Assembly (NCBI GenBank): GCA_050008465.1
Contig: JBEKMO010000008.1
Location: 1-64,000 of the forward strand
From: Fen-330 sp050008465
Lineage (GTDB): Bacteria > Acidobacteriota > Terriglobia > Bryobacterales > Bryobacteraceae
Reading direction: 5' to 3'
Length of the DNA: 64,000 bases
The position numbers were made by a program, and so were the translations under genes. Below, in pieces: positions 35,108 through 43,259 of the stretch. How positions within the stretch are numbered: the stretch's first letter is position 1; the number at the start of each line of letters is the position of its first letter. A model generated the notes under the pieces. That model saw only the letters and a list, made by a program, of their open reading frames with translations, made no database searches and had not been told where the DNA came from.

Positions 35108-35137
35108 TTGAGACCCCGGGGCGTCTAGGCATATACT
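35108..35137 (+). promoter_or_regulatory. Probable sigma-70-type promoter
   Basis: TTGAGA (35108-35113) and TATACT (35132-35137) are 18 bases apart, with the palindrome CCCCGGGG in the spacer. The downstream gene starts about 35 bases later behind AGGAGGT. Confidence 0.55.
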
Positions 35138-35174
35138 CGGAATCGTGTCATTTGAGGGACGTAGGAGGTGGATG

Positions 35175-35993
35175 ATGCGCGCGATTTCTGCATTGCTCCT
35201 GCTCGTGCCGGTTCTCGCGATGCCGGCACAGGCACAAGTGGCGGCGGCAACAGCCGGCGGCCCAAGGCAGGCCAGTTTTCCCAACAGCCAGTACAAGACG
35301 ATCTTGCCGCACGTGGTCTTCGGCGGCGGCTGGCACAACAGGTTCATGTTCGTTAACTACAACGGAAACACGGTATCGGTGCGGCTGTATTTCTATGGGA
35401 ACGATGGCAGCGCGTTGGCTGTCCCCATCAAGCAGTTCGGCACCGACACCTACGTGGATGTCTACCTGCAAGGCTGGGGTACGCGGGTGATCGAAACCGA
35501 CGAGATCTCCGGTGATGCGCTCCATCAAGGTTGGGCCAAGGCCGTCGTATCCTGCTCAAGCACGACCTGCGAGGACATAGTGATCTACGGTGTATTCGCC
35601 ACAGCCGTGGTGCCGGGTTATCCGGTCTTCGAAGCCACAGTGTTCGCCGGCGACTCCAGGAGCCCCGATGTCATGTTCCCGTTTGACAATCGCGATGGAT
35701 TTATCACCGGGATTGCGATCGTGGCCCACACTTGCACTACATCGGATCCCGATGTCCGCATCAACTTCAAGTACGCCGACGAACCGGGCAACACCTTTTA
35801 TCAGTTTCAGGTTCCCATGACGTGCCCAGGGCACACCTCCTTCGCCCTGCCGGATTTCAACTCGAAGTCCCAAAACAGGCTGGGCTTTGTGGAGGTGTTC
35901 TCTCATTACGCGTCGGTGTCGGCCATTGCCTTGCTGTTTAACCCTAATGGCGGGGCACACACCACGATTCCAGCGTCCGAGTACATTCCGTGA
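35175..35993 (+). CDS. Secreted hypothetical protein
   Basis: This 272-residue protein has a signal peptide (MRAISALLLLVPVLAMPAQA) and an ideal AGGAGGT upstream. The mature part is beta-rich (FMFVNYNGNTVSVRLYFYGN; THTTIPASEY-like end) and has no catalytic motif I recognise. Four cysteines are present in pairs (SCSSTTC; HTCTTSD; PMTCPG) and could form disulfides, fitting export. It has its own promoter at 35108-35137 and is convergent with the zinc-finger protein at 36008. Confidence 0.75.
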   Translation: MRAISALLLLVPVLAMPAQAQVAAATAGGPRQASFPNSQYKTILPHVVFGGGWHNRFMFVNYNGNTVSVRLYFYGNDGSALAVPIKQFGTDTYVDVYLQGWGTRVIETDEISGDALHQGWAKAVVSCSSTTCEDIVIYGVFATAVVPGYPVFEATVFAGDSRSPDVMFPFDNRDGFITGIAIVAHTCTTSDPDVRINFKYADEPGNTFYQFQVPMTCPGHTSFALPDFNSKSQNRLGFVEVFSHYASVSAIALLFNPNGGAHTTIPASEYIP

Positions 35994-36007
35994 GGCCGGC
36001 TGCCGGC

Positions 36008-36454
36008 TCAGGCCCCCGCCGCTCCACGAAGGGGACGGTCGGCGCGGCACCGGGCCGTGCAGCGGTGTTCGGGGTACATTTCCGCAAACGAACGGCGCAG
36101 GAAGTCCCACGCTTCCCGCAGCGAGGTGAAGGTGCGCCCTCCTTCCAGTTCCCGGCCCTCAAACCGCGCGATCCACTGCCGGCTCCGCGACCTGGTCGCC
36201 TGCAACTGCACGGGGCCGTCGGTCGTAGCGTGGGTCCAGCCCACCGAGTCGCCCAGCGCGCCGAAAGCTTCGCGGACCGCGCCGACAAATGCATCCAGTT
36301 CCGCCAGCCGCTCCTGACAGTCCGCGCAGACCAGCAAGTGTTCCTCGATTCGCGCCCGCTTTGCGCCGCGGGCCTTGCCCATCACATGGCTTTCGAGGGC
36401 CTCTTCGTCCAGGTGGGTTTCCCAGGGGGTGCGCACATGTCCTCCACCGAACAT
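36008..36454 (-). CDS. Zinc-finger (anti-sigma-like) small protein
   Basis: This 148-residue soluble protein has a zf-HC2/ZAS-like motif HLLVCADCQERLAELDAF (residues 39-56), preceded by the basic AKRARIEE. Unlike classic anti-sigma factors it has no transmembrane segment. The remainder is a small alpha/beta domain (WTHATTDGPVQLQATRSRSR). No sigma factor gene is adjacent, so it may regulate a sigma factor encoded elsewhere or bind metal for another purpose. It lies downstream of the GH27 gene, 54 bases away on the same strand. Confidence 0.65.
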   Translation of the reverse strand: MFGGGHVRTPWETHLDEEALESHVMGKARGAKRARIEEHLLVCADCQERLAELDAFVGAVREAFGALGDSVGWTHATTDGPVQLQATRSRSRQWIARFEGRELEGGRTFTSLREAWDFLRRSFAEMYPEHRCTARCRADRPLRGAAGA

Positions 36455-36508
36455 ATCGGCCAGGAGGCCCTGGCGCGCGGCGCAATTCCACGGTTTATTC
36501 GCTGCTTC

Positions 36509-37846
36509 TCACTGCATTGGAGTCAGCTTGTACAATCCCGCGCCGTGGGAGGGGACGGGAAAGACGTGCCCCCCGCGAACCGGCCCACTCCGCTTTCTCT
36601 CCCAAAGGTCGCGCAGTTCGCAGACCTCCGGAAGGCCCAGCTCGCTCCAGTTGACCCAAATGTCCGCGGGGCCTCGGTCGCCCACGTTGAACACCGCCAG
36701 GTACTTCGATTTCCGATCGGGCGCATCCGAGACCCAAGCGATCTGGTCGCCGCGCGAGAACAGCTCGCGGCTGGCGGTCGCCCTCTGGTTGACCCCCAGC
36801 ACCTCGTCGTTGGTGATCAGCGCCAGCGTGGACTCGTCGTTCGAGGGCAGGTCGCCGCCGAACATGAGCGGGGAACGCGCGATGGACCACAGCGTCAGAA
36901 GGGTGCGCTGCTCCTCGCGCGTGAACCGTGTCCTGCGGTCGTCGCCCCGCTCCGCACGAATGCCGATCCGTCCAAGCGGCAGCATGTCCCCGTCGGGCCA
37001 GGAGCCGGGCCGCACATGGGGCGCCCAATCCCTGAGCAGGGTGAAGTTCCTACGCAGGTCCTGCCAGCGGTCCCAGAAATCGTCCGATACCCGCCACAAC
37101 TGCGCGTGCTCGGCGTAAAACGCGGCCTTGGCGAGATCGGCCGGACCGGGTGACAGGCTCAGCACGATGGGCCGGCCGCACTTTCCGATCGCCTGGCTGA
37201 GCGCCGCGATCTCGTCGGCGTGCAGGGGCGAAGCGATGTCGTCGGCCTTAATGAAGTCTACGCCCCAGTTCGCGTACATCTTCACGATCGAATTGTAGTA
37301 CGCCTGGGCTCCGGGACGGCTCATGGACACGCCATACATGTCCGTGTTCCACTGGCAGGTGGAATTCACAACGGCGATATCGGCAGCGCGGAACTTCGTC
37401 CCATAGACCGGCAGATTGGCACGGGCCGCCTGCCGCGGAATCCCGCGCATGACGTGAATGCCGAGCTTCAGGCCTTTCTGGTGGAGGTAGTCGGCGAGCG
37501 GCTTGAAGCCGCGCCCGTTGGCCGCGGAAGGAAACCGGTTCGGCGCCGGCATCAGCCTGCCGTACTCGTCCATCAGCAACTCCGCATTCGGCCGGTAGCC
37601 ATGCGCCCTGGCGTTGGGTTCGTACCACTGTATGTCGACCACGATGTACTGCCAGCCGTGCTGCTTCAGATGCGTGGCCATGTAGTCCGCGTTGGCTTTC
37701 ACCTCGGCCTCGGTCACCGCGGTCCCATAGCAGTCCCAACTGTTCCAGCCCATGGGCGGAGTTGGCGCCACGGATGCGGGATCCGCGGCCTGGATCGCGG
37801 AGCAACCCGCCGCGAGGAGAATCGCCAGCCAGCTCGAGTGTGTCAT
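36509..37846 (-). CDS. Alpha-galactosidase, GH27 family, secreted
   Basis: This 445-residue protein has a signal peptide (about residues 1-20) and the GH27 opening PTPPMGWNSWDCYG. The (beta/alpha)8 barrel has its catalytic nucleophile Asp202 in VDFIKADDI and the acid/base Asp in WRVSDDFWD (255-256). The C-terminal beta domain ends near the stop. It removes terminal alpha-galactose (or N-acetylgalactosamine) from plant polysaccharides or oligosaccharides outside the cytoplasm. GalT at 54810 could handle the galactose after uptake. Confidence 0.9.
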   Translation of the reverse strand: MTHSSWLAILLAAGCSAIQAADPASVAPTPPMGWNSWDCYGTAVTEAEVKANADYMATHLKQHGWQYIVVDIQWYEPNARAHGYRPNAELLMDEYGRLMPAPNRFPSAANGRGFKPLADYLHQKGLKLGIHVMRGIPRQAARANLPVYGTKFRAADIAVVNSTCQWNTDMYGVSMSRPGAQAYYNSIVKMYANWGVDFIKADDIASPLHADEIAALSQAIGKCGRPIVLSLSPGPADLAKAAFYAEHAQLWRVSDDFWDRWQDLRRNFTLLRDWAPHVRPGSWPDGDMLPLGRIGIRAERGDDRRTRFTREEQRTLLTLWSIARSPLMFGGDLPSNDESTLALITNDEVLGVNQRATASRELFSRGDQIAWVSDAPDRKSKYLAVFNVGDRGPADIWVNWSELGLPEVCELRDLWERKRSGPVRGGHVFPVPSHGAGLYKLTPMQ

Positions 37847-37878
37847 GGTAACCCCCGGTCCCCATTATCATGGAATGA

Positions 37879-39639
37879 ATGACACGCAGGCGATTGCTGG
37901 CACTGATGGCGGCATCGGCGGGCAGCCTCCGCGCGCAGCGGGGTGGGATGGCTTCTCGGGGGGTCAAGCCCACACCGCGCGGCAAGCCCTCCGGCCGGCC
38001 ATTCAATGCCCGCTTCACGGACATCGCCGAGCAGGCCGGCCTGCGCGCGCCCGCGATTTACGGTCCGCCCGACCGCGTCGACTACATCGTCGAAACAACG
38101 GGGGCCGGCATCGCCTTCCTGGACTACGACAACGACGGCTGGCTCGACATCTTCGTGCTCTCCGGCACGCGCATGAACGGCGCGCCGCCCGGGACCACCA
38201 ACCGCCTCTACAAGAACAACCGCGATGGAACCTTCACCGACGTCACCGGGCAGGCCGGTCTTACCCGCACCGGCTGGGCGTGCGGGGTGACCGTGGGCGA
38301 CTACAACAACGACGGCTTCGACGACATCTTCATCACCTACTGGGGCCAGAACGTGCTCTACCGCAACAACGGCAACGGCACGTTCACCGACGTCACCCGG
38401 AAGGCGGGCCTGCTGCGGCCCCCTCGCTGGGGCACCGGTTGCACCTGGCTCGACTACGACCGCGATGGCAAGCTCGACCTCTTCGTTTCCAACTACCTGG
38501 TCTTCGACCCGAAGGCGGTGCCCCCCACCGGCGAGGACGCCAACTGCAACTGGAAGGGCATCCCGGTGAACTGCGGCCCGCGCGGGCTGCCGCCGGAATC
38601 CAACCTCCTGTTCCACAACAACGGCGACGGCACCTTCACCGACGTCAGCGAACGCGCGGGGATCTCGAAGCTGAAAGGCAGCTACGGGCTGACCGCCGTC
38701 TCCGCCGATTTCGACGACGACGGCTGGCCCGACATTTATGTCGCAGGCGACTCGACTCCCGCCCTCCTGTTTCACAACAATCATGACGGCACATTTTCCG
38801 AGGACGGGCTCGAGCGCGGCATCGCCCTCAACGACGACGGGCAGGAGCAGGCCGGCATGGGCATCGCCGTCGGCGACTACAACCTGGACGGCCTGCTCGA
38901 CATCTTCAAGACTCACTTCACCGAGGACACTCCGGCTCTCTACCAGAACACCGGGAAGGGCAACTTCGCCGACGTCACCATTCGCGCCGGCCTCGGCGTC
39001 GAGACCCGTTTCATCTGCTGGGGCACGGGTTTTGCCGACCTCGATAACGACGGCTACCCGGACATTTTCGTGGCCACTGGCAGTGTCTATCCCGAAGTCG
39101 AGAAGAAGTACCCGGAGCAGCCCCACAGGACGCCGCGCTTCATTTACCGCAACCTCGGCGATGGCAAGTTCGAGGAACTGATCGAGCAGGCCGGACCGGG
39201 GATCGCCGCGCCCCACGCCAGCCGCGGTGTGGCGTTCGGCGACTTCGACAATGACGGCGACGTGGACGTGCTGATCATGAATCAGAACGAGCCTCCGTCG
39301 CTGCTGCGCAACGATGTCTCCGGCGGCAACCACTGGCTGAAGGTGAAGCTCGAGGGCGTGAAATCGAACCGCAGCGCCATCGGCGCCCGCGTCACCGCGC
39401 ACTACGGCGGCAAGAAGCAGGCCCAGGAAGTCCTCGCCCAGTCCAGTTACCTGTCGGTGAGCGACCGCCGCCTCCACTTCGGCCTGGGCCCGGCGGAGGC
39501 CGCCGAGCTGGAAATCCGTTGGCCCAACGGCAACCTGGAGAAAATCCCCAAGGTGGCTGCCGATCGGCTGGTGATCGTGCGAGAGGGAGCCGGAGTGGTA
39601 AGCTCCATGCCGTTTCCAGCCTCCCGAAGCACGGGGTAG
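37879..39639 (+). CDS. FG-GAP/ASPIC-UnbV (CRTAC1-like) secreted protein
   Basis: This 586-residue protein starts with a Tat-like signal (TRRRLLALMAASAGS). It carries seven FG-GAP/VCBS calcium-binding repeats of the form DxDxDG (DYDNDGWLDIFV, DYNNDGFDDIFI, DYDRDGKLDLFV, DFDDDGWPDIYV, DYNLDGLLDIFK, DLDNDGYPDIFV, DFDNDGDVDVLI). The C-terminal ASPIC/UnbV domain (residues about 495-575, with NRSAIGARVTAHYGG and WPNGNLEKI) follows. Such proteins are cell-surface and abundant in Acidobacteria and Planctomycetes; their role is probably adhesion or glycan binding. It is divergent from the GH27 gene, with 32 bases between. Confidence 0.92.
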   Translation: MTRRRLLALMAASAGSLRAQRGGMASRGVKPTPRGKPSGRPFNARFTDIAEQAGLRAPAIYGPPDRVDYIVETTGAGIAFLDYDNDGWLDIFVLSGTRMNGAPPGTTNRLYKNNRDGTFTDVTGQAGLTRTGWACGVTVGDYNNDGFDDIFITYWGQNVLYRNNGNGTFTDVTRKAGLLRPPRWGTGCTWLDYDRDGKLDLFVSNYLVFDPKAVPPTGEDANCNWKGIPVNCGPRGLPPESNLLFHNNGDGTFTDVSERAGISKLKGSYGLTAVSADFDDDGWPDIYVAGDSTPALLFHNNHDGTFSEDGLERGIALNDDGQEQAGMGIAVGDYNLDGLLDIFKTHFTEDTPALYQNTGKGNFADVTIRAGLGVETRFICWGTGFADLDNDGYPDIFVATGSVYPEVEKKYPEQPHRTPRFIYRNLGDGKFEELIEQAGPGIAAPHASRGVAFGDFDNDGDVDVLIMNQNEPPSLLRNDVSGGNHWLKVKLEGVKSNRSAIGARVTAHYGGKKQAQEVLAQSSYLSVSDRRLHFGLGPAEAAELEIRWPNGNLEKIPKVAADRLVIVREGAGVVSSMPFPASRSTG

Positions 39640-40012
39640 CTAGCACTCGTGGTTGCTCAGAAGCCACCGCTCCCTAACGGTCGCGGTTCAGTGCTTCGGG
39701 TCGCCCGGCAGCACTGAACCGCGCGCGTGAGCAAGCGGTTTGCGTTCTGAGAAAGCGTCGAGGCAAGAAAGACCGCATCGGAGCCGTTGGAGCGGACATG
39801 CACAAACGGCCCCGATGCGATCCGCCCGAGAGATCGGGCTGAGATCCGGCGTCGGCTGGCTCGGTACGCTACCCGTCAGCAGCGGTTGCTCCTGGTGAGG
39901 CCCGCGTCCAACTTTCCTGCACCTGGATACCACAACCCTGGCCGAAACCTGGGATCTCCGGCGAGGAGTCCAAATTCAGTGCTACCGATGCTAAGACAGG
40001 CGAACCGCGATT
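39640..40012. other. Intergenic region, holds repeat copy B
   Basis: No supported gene lies between the ASPIC/UnbV gene and the TIGR03437 gene. After repeat copy B (39667-39747) the stretch 39748-40012 shows no coherent coding frame on either strand. A small inverted repeat occurs around GATCCGCCCGAGAGATCGGG near 39818. Confidence 0.4.
39667..39747. repeat. Dispersed intergenic palindromic repeat, copy B
   Basis: This is an 81-base gapless match to copy A at 2143-2223. The core arms CGGTTCAGTGCT and AGCACTGAACCG are perfectly complementary. At the pair that differs from copy A, the left base is A here and T there, while the right is T here and C there, so pairing is better kept in this copy. 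Confidence 0.8.
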
Positions 40013-40045
40013 TTGACGACAGCAAGCTCGCTCTGTCGTTAAAAT
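40013..40045 (+). promoter_or_regulatory. Possible promoter with an inverted repeat
   Basis: TTGACG (40013-40018) and TAAAAT (40040-40045) are 21 bases apart, longer than normal. The inverted repeat ACGACAG (40016-40022)/CTGTCGT (40033-40039) spans the spacer and could be an operator that alters promoter spacing. The gene starts at 40088, behind AAGGAGG. Confidence 0.35.
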
Positions 40046-40087
40046 AGAGCGCAGGCTGTCTTTGAAGCAGTAAGGAGGATTACCGGT

Positions 40088-41038
40088 GTGCGGATAGGTG
40101 TCGTTTTCTTAATGGCATGCCAAATGCTCTTTGGCCAGGCTGGCATCGCGTTGGTCGGCGCCGGCTACGTCAACCCCATCCCGGTGCGGGTGGCCCCTGG
40201 GCAGGTGGTGACATTCTTTCTCACGGGGCTCCAGACCGTGCTGCCGCCGCCGGCCCGCGCCGAACGCGCGCCTACGGTGCCCTTGCCTCTGGTGCTGGCG
40301 GGGATTTCGGCGGTCATCCGCCAATCCGGCCCCGGCACGTCCCTTCCGGTGCCCTTGCTCTCGGTGGAGCAGCTCAACACGTGCAGCGATCCGCTGGCGG
40401 TGTTGCCGGAGTGCATGCTCACGGCCGTGACTTTGCAGGTGCCGTTTGAGCTGAAGCCCAGGAATCCGCTGATCATGACGCTGATCGACCTGATCGGAAC
40501 CACGGACATCACCTTTACGGAAAACGGAGTGCCCGGCAGGTCGTTCCAGCTTTCCCCGGTAATGGACTCGATCCACGCGTTGACCAACTGCGGCAACGCC
40601 CGAACCGACGATTCCGGATCGCTGCCCTGCCAGTCTCTGGTCACCCACGCCGACGGCGCCCTGGTATCGGCCTCGCAGCCGGCGAAGTTCGGGGAGGAAC
40701 TGGTCATCTATGCCTATGGCCTGGGGACCACCACTCCGGCGGCCGAGACCGGGGCTGCCGCGCCTTGGGGGGCGCTCGCGGTTCCTGTCCGGATCGATCT
40801 CGATTTCCGCCCCAACGCCGGCACTTCCCGCCCCGGCTCCGGTACGGCGGCCACGTATCAGCCGACCTATGTCGGCCTGGCGGCGGGTTCGGTGGGCTTG
40901 TACCAGGTCAACTTCTTGGTCCCGCAGCCCCCATCGAGCACTCCCCCATGTGGGAGCGGCGTCGATTCGAACCTGACCGTGACCATACAAGGCTTCCAGT
41001 CCTTCGATGGGGCCAAGCTCTGCGTCCAGACGCAGTAG
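40088..41038 (+). CDS. Secreted protein with TIGR03437-type C-terminal domain
   Basis: This 316-residue protein starts at GTG 40088 with a signal peptide ending near LFGQAG. The first half is a beta-sandwich-like stretch. The C-terminal half (SASQPAKFGEELVIYAYGLG, then PTYVGLAAGSVGLYQVNFLV) is the TIGR03437 domain, expanded in Solibacter and relatives and of unknown role, presumably in surface protein assembly or adhesion. The sigma factor gene starts 24 bases after its stop and on the same strand. It probably shares the transcript, making this the first gene of the receptor operon. Confidence 0.85.
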   Translation: MRIGVVFLMACQMLFGQAGIALVGAGYVNPIPVRVAPGQVVTFFLTGLQTVLPPPARAERAPTVPLPLVLAGISAVIRQSGPGTSLPVPLLSVEQLNTCSDPLAVLPECMLTAVTLQVPFELKPRNPLIMTLIDLIGTTDITFTENGVPGRSFQLSPVMDSIHALTNCGNARTDDSGSLPCQSLVTHADGALVSASQPAKFGEELVIYAYGLGTTTPAAETGAAAPWGALAVPVRIDLDFRPNAGTSRPGSGTAATYQPTYVGLAAGSVGLYQVNFLVPQPPSSTPPCGSGVDSNLTVTIQGFQSFDGAKLCVQTQ

Positions 41039-41062
41039 CGTGCCCTGGCTTGCGCCAACGTC

Positions 41063-41629
41063 ATGCCCGACCCAGCGGCCCAAGGCGGGATGGAGAGTTT
41101 GAACTTGGCCGAATTGCGTCTTGAGCGAGCGGCGACGACCTTGCACGACGAGGTCGAGCGGTTGTTCCTCGAGGCGCGCGACGATGTGTATCGGTACTTG
41201 CTGACGCTGGGCCTCCATCCCCCGCTGGCACAGGATGCCACGCAGGATGTCTTCCTCAGCCTCTACGTCGCGCTGAGGAAAGGGGAGAGCATCCGCAACA
41301 CGCGGGCCTGGGTATTCCGCGTGGCCCACAACCACGGGCTCAACCTGCGCGAAAAGCAGGATTACCTCCGTCCCTTCGAGGCCGGAATCGAATCCTGTCT
41401 GCCGGCCCCCGAAAAGAGCCCCGAGCAGGCGCTCATCGAGCGCGAGAGGCTGGTGCGGCTGCACAACGCCGTCGAGGGCCTCTCCGCACAGCAAAAATCC
41501 TGCCTATTTCTTCGTGCCGAGGGTCTCCGTTATCAGGAGATCGCCCAGGTGATCGGGGTCGGCACTTCAACGGTCGGTGAGTTCCTGCGCCGCGCGATCA
41601 CGAGATTGAGGAGGGCGAGCCATGCTTAA
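41063..41629 (+). CDS. ECF-type RNA polymerase sigma factor
   Basis: This 188-residue sigma factor has region 2 (HPPLAQDATQDVFLSLYVAL, then RNTRAWVFRVAHNHGLN) and region 4 (GLSAQQKSCLFLRAEGLRYQ, then EIAQVIGVGTSTVGEFLRRA). Its 3' end overlaps the next gene by 8 bases (ATG 41622 against TAA 41627-41629), so the two are coupled. It likely directs transcription of this operon and perhaps other receptor loci. ATG 41090 is a shorter alternative start. Confidence 0.9.
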   Translation: MPDPAAQGGMESLNLAELRLERAATTLHDEVERLFLEARDDVYRYLLTLGLHPPLAQDATQDVFLSLYVALRKGESIRNTRAWVFRVAHNHGLNLREKQDYLRPFEAGIESCLPAPEKSPEQALIERERLVRLHNAVEGLSAQQKSCLFLRAEGLRYQEIAQVIGVGTSTVGEFLRRAITRLRRASHA

Positions 41630-43259
41630 GTTCGGTGCGCTCCACCCTGGTGAGGAGCAGTTGCTGCGGTTCGCCGATGGCGAACTGCGGCCGAAGGAAG
41701 CGGCGGCCATTCGCGCCCACCTGGAGGCCTGTTGGAGCTGCCGTACGCAATTCCAGGGGTTGGCGCGAGAGATCGGCGACTACGTGCGCTACCACGAGGG
41801 GGCGCTGAAGCCGAGCCTGCCCCCGCCGCCCCAGCCCTGGGCCGACATCCGCGTGCGCATGCGCAGACTCGACCAGGCGCGCCCGGCCGCCCCCAGCCGC
41901 GCCCCGCGCCGCTGGCTGACCGCCGCCGCCGTGCTTCTGCTGGCCTGCCTGGCGGTCTACAGATTCGGGCGGCCGCCCGTGGCCAGCGCCGCCGAGTTGC
42001 TCCGGAAAGCGGTGGCCGCGGACTCTCCGGTCCCGCGGGAGCACCGGCAGATCCGGGTGCGGACACGGACTCATTCTTTCATCCGCGCCGCCTCGCACTC
42101 CTCCCAGACCACTTCCGACGCCGCTCCGCTGGAAACGCTGTTCGCCTCCGCACGCTTCAACTGGCAAGACCCTCTGAGCGCCCGATCCTATGCCGCATGG
42201 CGCGAGCAGCTCCCCGATAAGCGCGATGAGGTCGAACCCTTTGGCGCGCCAGGCATGTACCGCATCCGCACCACCACCGCTCACAGCGTGCTGACCGAAG
42301 CTACCATCACCCTCCGCGCCCAGGACCTCTCTCCCGTCAGCGAGACGTTCCAGTTCGGCGGGAGCGAGTGGGTCGAAATCACCGAGATCCCAGGCGAGCC
42401 GCTGGTTCCCTCCCCGGCCGCGCCGGTGATCGCACAGGCCCGGGCGCCCGAGGGCGCGCCGGAGCCGGCTCCCCAGGCGCAGTCCCTCGAGACGGATACC
42501 ACAGCCACCCAGGAGTTGCAGGTCATCGCCGCGCTCCACGAGATCGGCGCCGACCTGGGAGAGCCGATCGAGTTGACCCGAAGCGGACGGCAGCTCGTCG
42601 TCACCGGCACCGGAATGGAACCTGAGCGGCAGGAACAAGTCCGGTCCTCGCTGGCCCGCTTGCCAGGCGTAGCCGTGCGCTTCGACGACCCACGCCCGCT
42701 GGGCCCGGAAGCCGGCGCCGCCAAAACGGCCATGTCGGTTGCCGCGGCGCGCGTCCCTCTACAGTCCGAGATGGAGAAGGCCGTCGGCGGCCGGGTGGCG
42801 TTCGAGAAATTCGCCAACCGTGTTCTGGAGCTCAGCGAGGCCACCATGGCCCGCGCACATGCGCTGCGGAACCTGGCGGAACGATTTCCCCCTTCCGCCG
42901 AGTCGCAGCTCGCCGATCGCGACAAAAGTCTGCTCGCCACCCTGCGGCGCGAGCACGCGCAGGTGCTCTCCGGAGCGGCAGCCGAAATCCTGGACTCCGT
43001 CAAACCCGCGCTCGCGGCTCTGGGCGCGGGGGACGAGCACTCGCCGAGCGAGACCGCGCTTGGGCCGGACTGGCGGGCGGGCGCCGAGCAGGTGTTCGCT
43101 TCCGCCCAACAGGTGGATCAACTCTTGAACGTGTTGCTGGCCGGCGCCGACACCCGGCTGGCGCCGGCTGAGATCCCCGGCAGGCTCGCTTCCGCCTCGG
43201 CGCGTTTTCGAGCGCGTGCCGCGGCATATCGCGACACCCTGAAGGAGGGCACGCGATAA
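41622..43259 (+). CDS. Very large anti-sigma-like membrane protein
   Basis: This 545-residue protein has an N-terminal zf-HC2 zinc motif (IRAHLEACWSCRTQF, near residue 30). One transmembrane helix follows at about residues 97-112 (WLTAAAVLLLACLAVY), then a periplasmic part of about 430 residues, several times the usual size. Within it, LHEIGADLGEPIELTRSGRQ then LVVTGTGM resembles a BON or secretin-associated fold. The C-terminal region is mostly long helices (LSEATMARAHALRNLAERFP). It probably senses receptor state and releases the sigma factor. Its stop overlaps the receptor start (TAATG). Confidence 0.75.
   Translation: MLKFGALHPGEEQLLRFADGELRPKEAAAIRAHLEACWSCRTQFQGLAREIGDYVRYHEGALKPSLPPPPQPWADIRVRMRRLDQARPAAPSRAPRRWLTAAAVLLLACLAVYRFGRPPVASAAELLRKAVAADSPVPREHRQIRVRTRTHSFIRAASHSSQTTSDAAPLETLFASARFNWQDPLSARSYAAWREQLPDKRDEVEPFGAPGMYRIRTTTAHSVLTEATITLRAQDLSPVSETFQFGGSEWVEITEIPGEPLVPSPAAPVIAQARAPEGAPEPAPQAQSLETDTTATQELQVIAALHEIGADLGEPIELTRSGRQLVVTGTGMEPERQEQVRSSLARLPGVAVRFDDPRPLGPEAGAAKTAMSVAAARVPLQSEMEKAVGGRVAFEKFANRVLELSEATMARAHALRNLAERFPPSAESQLADRDKSLLATLRREHAQVLSGAAAEILDSVKPALAALGAGDEHSPSETALGPDWRAGAEQVFASAQQVDQLLNVLLAGADTRLAPAEIPGRLASASARFRARAAAYRDTLKEGTR

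Noticed and set aside
37843..39477. 544-residue reverse frame opposite the FG-GAP protein
   Set aside because: Its Val/Ala/Asp-rich repeats are mirror images of the DxDxDG repeats on the coding strand.
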